A stretch of DNA of 14,783 bases from CAYHDN01 sp964355425 (GTDB taxonomy: Bacteria; Patescibacteriota; UBA1384; XYA2-FULL-43-10; CAINNR01): NCBI GenBank assembly GCA_964355425.1, contig CAYHDN010000018.1, positions 1 to 14,783 of the forward strand, in the 5' to 3' direction. Below the pieces are notes generated by a model. It had not been told where the DNA came from and ran no database searches. It worked only from the letters and a program-made list of their open reading frames with translations. A program made the position numbers and the translations under genes. Below are positions 1 to 6,618 of this stretch, piece by piece (the first letter of the stretch is position 1; every line of letters starts with the position of its first letter).

Positions 1-384
1 ATTCTCCCGGCCGCGCATTCTAAGTGACACTTGGATTTTGTGGCCTTTCTCGGCCAATTCCCGCGCTTTGTTAGCTTTTATCTGTAAATCGTGTTCACCG
101 ATTTTGGCTGACAGGCGGATTTCTTTTGACTCAAGATTCTTCGATTTCTGCTTATTTTCTCTGTCTTTTTTTTCTTGCTCGTATTTAAATTTGCCAAAAT
201 CCATAATTTTACAAACCGGTGGAACGTTATTGGGCGATATTTCCACCAAATCCAATCCGGCTTCTTTGGCGAATGCGATAGCAGAAAACAAAGACTGGAC
301 ACCTTGCGATGTTCCGTCTTCCTTGATGAGCATGACTTTCGCTGCTCGAATTCGATCGTTAACGCGAAGATAAATCTTACTTAT
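1..384 (-). CDS. infC: Translation initiation factor IF-3, 5' part, cut by the window edge
   Basis: IF-3 binds the 30S subunit, blocks premature 50S joining and checks start-codon pairing. The minus strand encodes 128 codons, with the family N-terminal block RVNDRIRAAKVMLI, then GTSQGVQSLFSAI, KEAGLDLVEISP, VCKIMDFGKFKYEQEKK, and the start of the C-terminal domain with EIRLSAKIGEHDL. The last 45 or so residues lie off the left edge. An in-frame TAA lies 12 bases upstream of the ATA, and no ATG, GTG or TTG occurs between it and the conserved RVN block. The only initiators are ATA at 384-382 or ATT at 375-373. The AAGGAG at 395-390 lies 5 nt from the ATA and 14 nt from the ATT, so I chose ATA. 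Rare AUU starts linked to autoregulation are known for this gene in E. coli. rpmI and rplT would be expected next, off the left edge. Identity is certain; the exact start codon is inferred. Confidence 0.95.
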   Translation of the reverse strand, partial: MSKIYLRVNDRIRAAKVMLIKEDGTSQGVQSLFSAIAFAKEAGLDLVEISPNNVPPVCKIMDFGKFKYEQEKKDRENKQKSKNLESKEIRLSAKIGEHDLQIKANKARELAEKGHKIQVSLRMRGREN

Positions 385-389
385 TCGAA

Positions 390-395
390 CTCCTT
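390..395 (-). promoter_or_regulatory. Shine-Dalgarno site that decides the infC start
   Basis: AAGGAG on the minus strand, 5 nt before an ATA codon (384-382) in frame with IF-3. It is the only ribosome-binding-like motif near the start, and its spacing favours ATA over the later ATT at 375. Confidence 0.7.
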
Positions 396-409
396 ACTAA
401 ACTTACTTA

Positions 410-438
410 AGATTAGCAAATATTTGTCTCGCGGTCAA
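410..438 (-). promoter_or_regulatory. Probable infC promoter
   Basis: On the minus strand TTGACC (438-433), a 17-nt spacer and TAATCT (415-410). The -10 is preceded by TGC, giving an extended -10. The predicted transcript would start near 403, leaving a leader of about 19 nt that contains the AAGGAG. The -35 matches consensus in 5 of 6 positions; the -10 is weak apart from the TG extension. Confidence 0.55.
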
Positions 439-469
439 GAGAAAAAAATGTTTTTAAACTATTTGCTAA
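413..469. repeat. 10-bp inverted repeat spanning the infC promoter
   Basis: TTAGCAAATA at 413-422 and its exact complement TATTTGCTAA at 460-469, separated by 37 nt. The left arm overlaps the infC -10 region and the right arm covers the end of the upstream gene. The -35 lies in the loop. It could be an operator, or an RNA hairpin in read-through transcripts. Confidence 0.6.
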
Positions 470-1229
470 CAGGACTTCTTTTTGTGATTAACCTTATGGT
501 TTTTTGGCTGACACCAAAAGTTGCCGGAGTTTTGGCAAAAATTCGGCCATCAACTAAAATAGGCAGTTGTCTTGGTGAAAAAATTCTTAATCCGTTACTC
601 CTAACCAAAGTAACATCGAGATCTTTCACAATATGAGTTCCACTAATTAAATTCCTAATTTTTCCCCAAAGAGTATCTGATCCCGGATCAACACTTTTCA
701 TGATAACATCTAGCTTTTCCGGGTCCTTTTTCTTTAGCTCCGGGAAACGATTAGCGATATAAAGTTCTCGAGCCTTTGCCTGAAGCAAATAATCCTCAAA
801 CTCAACCGTAACTGAAGTTGGCTTATCAAACTCTATTTCGCAATAGCTAAAAAAAACGTTTTGCTCGTTTAAGATACCAACTCTTGATTCAGTAATCTTT
901 CTATATCTAAGACTTTCCGCCGCCTCTTCCCAAGTCGCAGCACCAATAATTTTATAGATATTTTCGCTGGCGCCGAGAGGAATAATGCCAAAAGCTTGCT
1001 GTTTGTCCAGCATCACAGCAGCGATTTCATCAATCAAATTATCGGAACCAATTGCTACAATTGTTGAGTAACCTTTAAAAATACCCTGTTCGGCCAGATC
1101 ATGCGCCGGACGGATTTTATCCGGAATAACAAATTCACCGGAAATTCCTAAATCCGAAAGACGATCTTTTATCGCCTCAATTTGCCGGCGATTTTTGCAC
1201 TGTCTAACATCAAAAATATAATAGTACAT
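459..1229 (-). CDS. Diacylglycerol/lipid-kinase-fold protein (YegS-like), degenerate nucleotide loop
   Basis: 256 residues. The N-terminal half resembles the DAGK catalytic fold: a Rossmann-like start (MYYYIFDVRQ), then IVAIGSDN at residues 58-64 where active kinases have GGDGT, then GIIPLGASEN at 81-90, matching the GIIPLGTGN segment. Near the C-terminus LVDGRIF (225-231) resembles the DGE/DGD segment of the family. The glycine-rich loop keeps the Asp (D63) but loses the GGDGT pattern, so catalytic activity is doubtful. Known members phosphorylate lipids at the inner membrane face. No signal peptide or membrane segment is visible. It lies 17 nt downstream of the bactofilin gene and is probably co-transcribed. 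Only a weak GAG ribosome-binding motif precedes its ATG. Family confidence is moderate; a substrate cannot be named. Confidence 0.6.
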   Translation of the reverse strand: MYYYIFDVRQCKNRRQIEAIKDRLSDLGISGEFVIPDKIRPAHDLAEQGIFKGYSTIVAIGSDNLIDEIAAVMLDKQQAFGIIPLGASENIYKIIGAATWEEAAESLRYRKITESRVGILNEQNVFFSYCEIEFDKPTSVTVEFEDYLLQAKARELYIANRFPELKKKDPEKLDVIMKSVDPGSDTLWGKIRNLISGTHIVKDLDVTLVRSNGLRIFSPRQLPILVDGRIFAKTPATFGVSQKTIRLITKRSPVSK

Positions 1230-1246
1230 CTGACTCTAGGCTAAAA

Positions 1247-1624
1247 TTATTTCTCCTCCGGTTTTTTTTCTTCAACTTTTTTATCATCAACTAACTCTCC
1301 GGCCTGATCGGGCATTGTGCTTTTGCCAACGAAAATCGCACCCGGTTTGATAATCAAGGTTTTGACGTTAATATCGCCAACAACTTTGCCGGTGGGATTA
1401 ATTTCAAGTTTTTCACTGGCATCAACTAGACCTTTCACAGTGCCGGAAACTTCAATTACTTTAGCGATTACTGGTCCTTTAACTACGGCAGTTTCTCCAA
1501 CAACTACATTTTCATCACTCCTAACCTCCCCTTCAACCGAACCATTAACCTGAATTGACCCCTTATTTTTCAGGTTGCCTTTTAAGTTGACATTAATACC
1601 GATAATGGTATCAACATTCTCCAT
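1247..1624 (-). CDS. Bactofilin
   Basis: A 125-residue bactofilin (DUF583 fold), a self-assembling beta-helical cytoskeletal protein that forms filaments without nucleotide and often scaffolds cell-envelope enzymes. It shows the typical repeating short-strand pattern: IIGINVNLKGNLKNKGSIQVNGSVEGEV, then VVVGETAVVKGPVIAKVIEVSGTVKGLVDA, LEINPTGKVVGDINVKTLIIKPGAIFVG. A charged, probably disordered tail of Lys and Glu follows (KKVEEKKPEEK). I start at ATG 1624, which has AAAGGAG 4 nt upstream; an in-frame ATG at 1639 overlaps that site and would add only five residues. The length is typical. The downstream lipid-kinase-like gene suggests an envelope-related pair, which is inference. Confidence 0.9.
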   Translation of the reverse strand: MENVDTIIGINVNLKGNLKNKGSIQVNGSVEGEVRSDENVVVGETAVVKGPVIAKVIEVSGTVKGLVDASEKLEINPTGKVVGDINVKTLIIKPGAIFVGKSTMPDQAGELVDDKKVEEKKPEEK

Positions 1625-1677
1625 TTTTCTCCTTTCCATTTTGCCCTTATCAATTTAATTATGTTTTTATTTAATAT

Positions 1678-1686
1678 ATACTAGCA
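1678..1686 (-). promoter_or_regulatory. Possible extended -10 for the bactofilin gene
   Basis: Minus-strand TGCTAGTAT (1686-1678), a TGn-extended -10, about 50 nt before the bactofilin ATG. No recognisable -35 lies at the right distance, so this is tentative. Confidence 0.35.
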
Positions 1687-1749
1687 CAATTTTTAATCTC
1701 TTTTTTGACCATAACAAAAATTGTTCTGTTTGGCTAGTGCCCCTAGGAC

Positions 1750-1778
1750 TTTACAAAACTTGACAATCTTGCTACAAT
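1750..1778 (+). promoter_or_regulatory. Promoter upstream of uvrA and the structured RNA segment
   Basis: TTTACA (1750-1755), 17-nt spacer, TACAAT (1773-1778), each matching consensus in 5 of 6 positions. The predicted start is near 1785, about 195 nt before the uvrA ATG. The transcript would carry the base-paired segment at 1812-1959. Confidence 0.65.
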
Positions 1779-1811
1779 AGCAAACAGTATTTGGCACAAG
1801 ATTCCAATTTA

Positions 1812-1959
1812 TGGGCGTGTTGTTTTTGCGAATGCCGGCGCCCGATTGTAAATCTGTAGCAAAAAATAAGAAAAATGGTTAATACATCCCGATAATTAAT
1901 TAAAAAAAGCGCAAGGGCAGGGAGGGAGTGGTAGGCTGAATGCAAAAATAATACGCCCA
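1812..1959 (+). ncRNA. Candidate structured RNA closed by an 18-bp helix
   Basis: Bases 1812-1829 (starting TGGGCGTGTT) pair without interruption with 1942-1959 (ending ATACGCCCA), including two G-U pairs at 1819/1952 and 1822/1949. Inside, 1876-1883 pairs with 1895-1902 (8 bp) around an 11-nt loop containing CCC, which could contact the G-runs at 1915-1926. The run of short G-tracts at 1915-1931 could also form a two-tier quadruplex. A good promoter starts transcription about 27 nt upstream. No ORF of note lies inside. It is either an independent small RNA or a long structured uvrA leader. The long end-to-end stem recalls 6S RNA, but I do not recognise 6S consensus bases, and no U-tract terminator follows. 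All pairings were found by eye. Confidence 0.5.
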
Positions 1960-1967
1960 GAAATTAA

Positions 1968-1976
1968 TAATATAAT
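1968..1976 (+). promoter_or_regulatory. Possible leaderless promoter for uvrA
   Basis: The uvrA ATG at 1980 has no Shine-Dalgarno motif. TAATAT (1968-1973) ends 6 nt before the ATG, the same geometry as two other leaderless candidates here; an overlapping TATAAT lies at 1971-1976. No good -35 is visible. Confidence 0.35.
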
Positions 1977-1979
1977 TTC

Positions 1980-4805
1980 ATGAATAAAATCAAAATTACC
2001 GGTGCCAGAGAGCATAATTTAAAGAATATCTCATTAGAAATTCCTAGAGATAAAATGGTCGTCATAACCGGTCTGTCTGGTTCAGGAAAGTCCTCACTGG
2101 CATTCGACACAATTTTTGCCGAGGGCCAGCGTCGATATGTTGAAAGTTTGTCCTCTTACGCCCGACAGTTTTTAGGCGTGATGGAGAAACCCGACGTTGA
2201 TTATATTGAAGGCCTGTCGCCGGCAATTTCTATTGATCAAAAGTCAGCTTCAAATAATCCCCGCTCAACTGTCGGTACAATCACGGAAATTTATGATTAT
2301 TTGCGTCTGCTTTTTGCTCGAGCCGGCGTTCCTCATTGCCCAAATTGCAAAAAACCAATCTCTAGCCAATCTCCGACGCAAATCACCGAACAAATTTTGA
2401 GTTCGACTAAAGAAACCTTAAGAATAATGGTTCTGGCTCCATTTGTCTCTGATCGTAAAGGCGAACATAAAGATGTGCTTGCGCGAATCAGAAAAACCGG
2501 CTTCTCCAGAGTCAGAATTGACGGCGTGGTTATGGATTTAGATGAAGCGGAAAATAAAGATCTCGATAAACAAAAGAAACACTCAATTGATATTGTTGTT
2601 GACCGTCTGATTATCGAAAAAGACGACTCTGACAAAAGTAACAGAATGCGTCTTTTCGATTCGGTTGAGAAAGCCCTGGAGATTGCCGGCGGATATTTAA
2701 AAATCAACTACGTAGATAAAAAAACCGAGGAGCAATATTCCGAACAATTCGCTTGCCCGGATTGTAATATTTCTCTGCCGGAAATTTCTCCGCGTTCTTT
2801 TTCCTTTAATTCTCCCCATGGCGCATGTCCTGGATGCCAGGGTTTGGGAACAATTTTAGAGATTGATCCGAAACTAATTTTACCCAATCCAAGATTGACA
2901 ATTCTTGAGGGTGCTATTAGGCCCTGGTCAAAAACTGCTTCTAATTCCACCTGGTATATGGCTGGTCTGAAGGCAATGGCGGCAAAAAACAAGATTTCAT
3001 TGGATAAGCCCGTTGGCACGCTTGATAAAGAACAATTGAGAAAGATTTTGTACGGTTCAGGCGAAGAACGTTACAATATTAGTGGTTATCCGCTGAAATA
3101 TGAAGGAATAATTTCCAACTTAGAGCGACGTTACAAAGAGACCGACTCAGATTATATCCGCTCTGAGATAGAAAAATACATGATTTACAGAATCTGTACA
3201 TTATGCGGAGGCAAAAGACTTAGACCTGAAATTTTAGGCGTAACAGTTAGCGATAAAAATATTGTTGATGTTTCGGAAATGACAATTGATCGTTGCCATG
3301 ATTTTTTTAGTAAATTATCGGAAAAACTCAATGACGAGCAGAAAAAAATTGCCAACCAAATCATCAAAGAAATTAAAGAACGATTGAATTTTCTTTTAAA
3401 TGTCGGATTGCCCTATCTTTCAATTAACCGAAATGCGGCAACACTTTCGGGCGGAGAGGCTCAAAGAATCCGTTTAGCAACTCAAATCGGTTCCGGGCTT
3501 CAGGGAGTTTTATATATTTTGGACGAACCATCAATCGGTCTCCACCAAAAAGACAACGGAAAATTGCTCCTGACCTTAAAAAATCTCCGCGATCTTGGCA
3601 ACAGTATTATAATTGTCGAACATGACGAGGAAACTATTCGCTCCGCTGACTGGTTAATTGATATCGGTCCCGGGGCGGGTGAGCGGGGCGGTGAAATTGT
3701 TTTTCAAGGCACACCGGCAGAAATTGAGAAAGCCAATTCAATCACCGGGCAATATTTGTCAGGAAAAAAGAAAATTGATTATCCAAAAATCCGCCGTTTG
3801 GGTAACGGCAATAAACTTTCCATTGTCGGAGCGACAGCAAATAATCTAAAAAATATTAACGTTGATATTCCGCTTAATACTTTTTCCTGCATCACCGGCG
3901 TCTCTGGCTCTGGCAAGTCAACATTAGTTAATGATGTTCTATCAAAGTCTTTGGCGCAAAAATTTTATCATGCTAAAGACCGCCCGGGAGAATATAAAGA
4001 AATTACCGGGGTTGAGCATATTGATAAAGTCATCACAATTGATCAATCTCCAATTGGTAAAACCCCGCGCTCTAACCCGGCAACTTACAGCGGAATTTTC
4101 AATTTCGTCCGCGACCTTTTCGCCACAACAGTCGAGGCAAAATTGCGCGGCTATCGCTCCGGCCGTTTTTCCTTCAATGTTAAAGGCGGCCGTTGCGAAC
4201 GTTGTCACGGCGGCGGAGTCCTGAAAATCGAAATGCATTTTTTACCCAACGTTTACATCACTTGTCCGGAGTGCAAAGGCGCCAGATATAATACGGAAGC
4301 GCTGGAAATTCACTATAAAAACAAAAATATTTCAGGAGTGCTTGACATGACCGTTGATGAGGCACTGACATTTTTTGAAAATATTCCGCTGATAAAAAAT
4401 AAATTAAAAGTCCTTTCCGATGTCGGCCTTGGGTATATTAAACTCGGCCAGAGCGCAACAACACTTTCCGGCGGCGAGGCCCAGAGAATTAAATTATCCG
4501 CCGAGCTTTCGAGAAAATCAACTGGCAAAACTTTATACATTTTAGATGAACCAACAACCGGCCTACATTTCGATGACGTGAAAAAACTGCTTAATGTTTT
4601 AACCGCATTGGTAGATAAAGGAAACACTGTGATTGTGATCGAACATAATTTCGATGTAATTAAGACTGCTGATTATATTGTTGATCTTGGACCGGAAGGT
4701 GGTGAAGCCGGCGGTGAAATTATTGCATCAGGCGCCCCTGAGGAAGTTGCCAAAAATTCAAAGTCCTATACCGGACAGTATCTAAAAAAGGTGCTAAATA
4801 AATAG
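1980..4805 (+). CDS. uvrA: UvrABC excinuclease subunit A
   Basis: 941 residues, the normal full length. UvrA scans DNA for bulky damage as an ABC-type ATPase dimer and loads UvrB for nucleotide excision repair in the cytoplasm. Walker A 1 is GLSGSGKSS at residues 31-39. The first zinc module has C259, C262, C283 and C286; an extra CxxC sits at C120/C123 in the UvrB-binding region. ABC signature LSGGEAQR 1 is near 489, with the Walker B LDEPSIGLH following. Walker A 2 is GVSGSGKST near 640. The second zinc module is C739, C742, C762, C765. Signature 2 is near 829, then LDEPTTGLH near 855. The N-terminus (NKIKITGAREHNLKN) fits the E. coli start. No ribosome-binding site precedes the ATG. uvrB and uvrC are not in this window. 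Confidence 0.98.
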   Translation: MNKIKITGAREHNLKNISLEIPRDKMVVITGLSGSGKSSLAFDTIFAEGQRRYVESLSSYARQFLGVMEKPDVDYIEGLSPAISIDQKSASNNPRSTVGTITEIYDYLRLLFARAGVPHCPNCKKPISSQSPTQITEQILSSTKETLRIMVLAPFVSDRKGEHKDVLARIRKTGFSRVRIDGVVMDLDEAENKDLDKQKKHSIDIVVDRLIIEKDDSDKSNRMRLFDSVEKALEIAGGYLKINYVDKKTEEQYSEQFACPDCNISLPEISPRSFSFNSPHGACPGCQGLGTILEIDPKLILPNPRLTILEGAIRPWSKTASNSTWYMAGLKAMAAKNKISLDKPVGTLDKEQLRKILYGSGEERYNISGYPLKYEGIISNLERRYKETDSDYIRSEIEKYMIYRICTLCGGKRLRPEILGVTVSDKNIVDVSEMTIDRCHDFFSKLSEKLNDEQKKIANQIIKEIKERLNFLLNVGLPYLSINRNAATLSGGEAQRIRLATQIGSGLQGVLYILDEPSIGLHQKDNGKLLLTLKNLRDLGNSIIIVEHDEETIRSADWLIDIGPGAGERGGEIVFQGTPAEIEKANSITGQYLSGKKKIDYPKIRRLGNGNKLSIVGATANNLKNINVDIPLNTFSCITGVSGSGKSTLVNDVLSKSLAQKFYHAKDRPGEYKEITGVEHIDKVITIDQSPIGKTPRSNPATYSGIFNFVRDLFATTVEAKLRGYRSGRFSFNVKGGRCERCHGGGVLKIEMHFLPNVYITCPECKGARYNTEALEIHYKNKNISGVLDMTVDEALTFFENIPLIKNKLKVLSDVGLGYIKLGQSATTLSGGEAQRIKLSAELSRKSTGKTLYILDEPTTGLHFDDVKKLLNVLTALVDKGNTVIVIEHNFDVIKTADYIVDLGPEGGEAGGEIIASGAPEEVAKNSKSYTGQYLKKVLNK

Positions 4806-4810
4806 TTTTT

Positions 4811-4819
4811 TGTTATAAT
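4811..4819 (+). promoter_or_regulatory. Extended -10 for the 77-residue membrane protein gene
   Basis: TGTTATAAT, a TGn plus perfect TATAAT, just after the uvrA stop and 21 nt before the next ATG. The -35 (GTGCTA, 4791-4796) is poor. The same 12 bases TGTTATAATTGA recur at 5601-5612 before another gene. Confidence 0.6.
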
Positions 4820-4840
4820 TGAATCACTGGGAGGAAAATA

Positions 4841-5074
4841 ATGGAAGAAGAAGACAAATTGGTCAAAGCGATAAATCGCCTAGAGAAAACAACTAGGCGA
4901 ACCAACAACCTTGGTTGGGCGGTGCTGCGGGGAATTTTCTATAGTTTCGGCTGGATTATCGGCATTGGAGTAATTGCAACAATTATTATTTATATCCTGC
5001 CCAAAACCGGCGAGGGCAATGTAATCGGGCATTTCATCCGGGCGATGGCAAACGCCCTGCGCCAAAGCCAATAG
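4841..5074 (+). CDS. Small single-span membrane protein (DUF5665-like)
   Basis: 77 residues. The first 25 are charged and polar (EEEDKLVKAINRLEKTTRRTN) and look helical. A hydrophobic stretch from about residue 28 to 53 (LRGIFYSFGWIIGIGVIATI and on to IIYIL) spans the membrane, possibly as a re-entrant or single helix. The tail is short (VIGHFIRAMANALRQSQ). The pattern resembles the DUF5665 family of small bacterial membrane proteins, which has no assigned function; I recognise it only by layout. A strong GGGAGG site precedes the ATG and it has its own extended -10. Transcription ends at the hairpin at 5087-5119. Role unknown. Confidence 0.8.
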   Translation: MEEEDKLVKAINRLEKTTRRTNNLGWAVLRGIFYSFGWIIGIGVIATIIIYILPKTGEGNVIGHFIRAMANALRQSQ

Positions 5075-5086
5075 TTGACTATTATC

Positions 5087-5119
5087 AAAAAATGTTCAGA
5101 AAATTTCTGAACATTTTTT
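5087..5119. terminator. Bidirectional terminator between the small membrane protein gene and tmRNA
   Basis: AAAAAATGTTCAG (5087-5099) pairs exactly with CTGAACATTTTTT (5107-5119) around a 7-nt loop, which can itself zip further. It has A-runs before and T-runs after on both strands, so it serves the plus-strand gene and the minus-strand tmRNA. The tmRNA CCA end touches the hairpin directly. Confidence 0.9.
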
Positions 5120-5501
5120 GGTGGAGCTGACGAGAATTGCACTCGTGTCCAAAAGGGAGACGCAGTATTTTCTACAAGCTTATCGGCGACTAGGTTTTCA
5201 TCAATTAGATAAAGCCACCGCGAAAATCTAATTGCTTATCCTTAGTAAAACTTGACTCTATGCGCTAAGGAGTCAGATAAAGTGCAGTTCGATTTATGAC
5301 ATTCAATCTTTCCATTCGAACAGACAGAAAGTGAACGGTCGTCGCAATTAAGCGGCAACTGGTGAAAGAGCAAAGCCCGCAAAAGCGGTTTTTACTTTTT
5401 CGCTAAGTGTTTTTGCACTTAAATTTTGCGCTGTTAAGGTCGCAGCTTACCTGCTTGCAATAAAGAATCTCTTATCCTTCTGTCGAAGCTAATACAGCCC
5501 C
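5119..5501 (-). ncRNA. ssrA: tmRNA (transfer-messenger RNA)
   Basis: About 383 nt. tmRNA, with SmpB, releases ribosomes stalled on broken mRNAs and tags the nascent protein for proteolysis. The 5' end GGGGCTG (5501-5495) pairs with CAGCTCC near the 3' end, followed by A and an encoded CCA (5121-5119). The T-stem is ACGAG/CTCGT. The tag frame starts at a GCA resume codon (5416-5414) and ends at TAA (5350-5348). It encodes 22 residues beginning AKTLSEK and ending ALSPVAA, with the hydrophobic AA end that proteases recognise. The rest holds pseudoknot-like paired segments. The T-loop is TGCAATT, with G where U55 is normally found. smpB lies about 2 kb away. One-piece, not permuted. Confidence 0.96.
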
Positions 5502-5558
5502 ATCGCCCGGCTTTGCGGGGAATTTCGAAATCCAAATGTCGAATGTCGAAACAAGATC

Positions 5559-5587
5559 ATTATAGTATAAAAAAACAGTGATGTCAA
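5559..5587 (-). promoter_or_regulatory. Perfect-consensus promoter of tmRNA
   Basis: On the minus strand TTGACA (5587-5582), 17-nt spacer, TATAAT (5564-5559), matching sigma-70 consensus at all 12 positions. The start is predicted near 5552, so the mature 5' end at 5501 implies removal of a leader of about 50 nt. The leader holds two TTCGACA copies and a short CCCG/CGGG hairpin. Confidence 0.88.
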
Positions 5588-5609
5588 TCTCGTAATCTGA
5601 TGTTATAAT
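5581..5609 (+). promoter_or_regulatory. Leaderless promoter of the zincin-like membrane protein gene
   Basis: ATGTCA (5581-5586), 17-nt spacer, then TGn-extended TATAAT (5601-5609). The -10 ends 6 nt before the ATG, so the seventh base downstream is the A of the start codon (5616). No ribosome-binding site exists. The -35 overlaps the tmRNA -35 on the other strand. Confidence 0.65.
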
Positions 5610-5615
5610 TGATAT

Positions 5616-6488
5616 ATGGACAAAAAACAAACCGAGCCAGAGCCAACCAAAGCTACGCCGGCGACGGAGGTCAAGCCGAAAAAACGCCATGGTTGTTTAA
5701 TCGCAGGGATTATTATTGGAGCAATTTTTATATTTATTTTTATTCTTTCTCAACTTTTACCTTTTTGGGGCTTTTGGCGAGGCGGCGGTGATTCTGACAT
5801 CCCGAATATTCCTGTCGAAACTGCAAAAGACAGCTCTACTGACTCCAGTAAAACTCCAGCCACGACTCCGAAAAAAAGCAGTGGTACGTCATCAGCTACA
5901 TCAGCTTACTCCAAAGACGATTATCTAAGTTATTTTACCCAACTGGCGACCAGGAATGGCAGTGACACTCTCGGGCGATTTACAAAAAGCCCGGTTTATT
6001 TAAAAGTTGAAGGCAGTATTCCGGCTGGTTCGGATGAAATGTTAAATGATGTCATTTCCGATTTTAATAGCCTCTCCAATTCAACCAAGATCGAACGCAA
6101 TCAGGGCGGCAGCGACATTCAAGTAATTTATGTCCCGAGATCGGAGTTGGATAACTATCGCAATCCCCCAACTGTGCCAAATGATGCTTTTGAAGTTGAA
6201 ATTCCAAATGCCGATTGTAGTTATAAATATGCCAAAGTATATATTGCCTATGATGTTATGGATGCTGATTATTTAGCACAATCAATTCGCCACGAATTAA
6301 CCCATGCCATCGGCATGAAAGGCCACATTAGCCCATCAACAGTAAATAGTGCCATGGCCAACAGAATAAAAACTAGTGATTATCCGGCACTCGATCAAGT
6401 GCTAATTCAAATGCTCTATAATATGGGGACGCCGCTTTGCGCCGACGAAGCGTCAATTCGCTCGTTTTTCGCCGGCTGGAACCCATAA
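5616..6488 (+). CDS. Membrane-anchored zincin-like putative metalloprotease (DUF2927-like)
   Basis: 290 residues. A lysine-rich cytoplasmic N-terminus (PKKRH at 21-25) is followed by one membrane span at about 26-54. A Ser/Thr-rich linker runs to about 100, then an extracytoplasmic domain. That domain carries HELTHAIGMKGH at residues 226-237: H226, E227 and H230 form a zincin HExxH, with G233 and H237 following, one residue longer than the metzincin HExxHxxGxxH spacing. The C-terminal part (LDQVLIQMLYNMGTPLCADE) resembles the end of DUF2927 proteins, which have a related but often altered HE motif. Two cysteines (in DCSYK and LCADE) could form a disulfide. The gene stands alone with its own promoter and no Shine-Dalgarno. 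A peptidase role is inferred from the motif; the substrate is unknown. Confidence 0.65.
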   Translation: MDKKQTEPEPTKATPATEVKPKKRHGCLIAGIIIGAIFIFIFILSQLLPFWGFWRGGGDSDIPNIPVETAKDSSTDSSKTPATTPKKSSGTSSATSAYSKDDYLSYFTQLATRNGSDTLGRFTKSPVYLKVEGSIPAGSDEMLNDVISDFNSLSNSTKIERNQGGSDIQVIYVPRSELDNYRNPPTVPNDAFEVEIPNADCSYKYAKVYIAYDVMDADYLAQSIRHELTHAIGMKGHISPSTVNSAMANRIKTSDYPALDQVLIQMLYNMGTPLCADEASIRSFFAGWNP

Positions 6489-6559
6489 ATTAAATCTGTA
6501 ATATTTTAATAATACTTTTAATAAACTCCATCCAAAAATATATTGTTTTGGGTTCTACA

Positions 6560-6593
6560 GCTATTCCAATATTCTGCAGAATATTGGAATAGC
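6560..6593. promoter_or_regulatory. Perfect 34-bp palindrome, probable operator copy 1
   Basis: A perfect inverted repeat: GCTATTCCAATATTCTG, then its exact complement, centred on CTGCAG. It covers the -35 of the regulator gene that follows. The 42-base unit 6551-6592 recurs at 6870-6911 with only three changes. Two of the three are symmetric, so the second copy is again a perfect palindrome. No T-run follows, so a terminator role is unlikely. Confidence 0.75.
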
Positions 6594-6612
6594 CAGTATG
6601 TCTTGTTATAAT
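6584..6612 (+). promoter_or_regulatory. Leaderless promoter of the winged-helix regulator gene
   Basis: TTGGAA (6584-6589), inside the palindrome, 17-nt spacer, then TGn-extended TATAAT (6604-6612). The seventh base after the -10 is the G of a GTG codon at 6619. This picks the GTG as start and implies a leaderless mRNA, with a repressor on the palindrome blocking the -35. Confidence 0.7.
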
Positions 6613-6618
6613 AATACT

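Noticed and set aside
5472..5690. Short minus-strand frame over the tmRNA 5' region
   Set aside because: It overlaps the tmRNA and two promoters and has no coding pattern.
6560..6593. Palindromes near 6576 and 6896 as terminators
   Set aside because: They have no T-run after them on either strand, and copy 1 overlaps a promoter.
6598..6618. ATG at 6598 as start of the winged-helix gene
   Set aside because: It lies upstream of the TATAAT; the GTG at 6619 fits the +1 position and the protein pattern begins after it.
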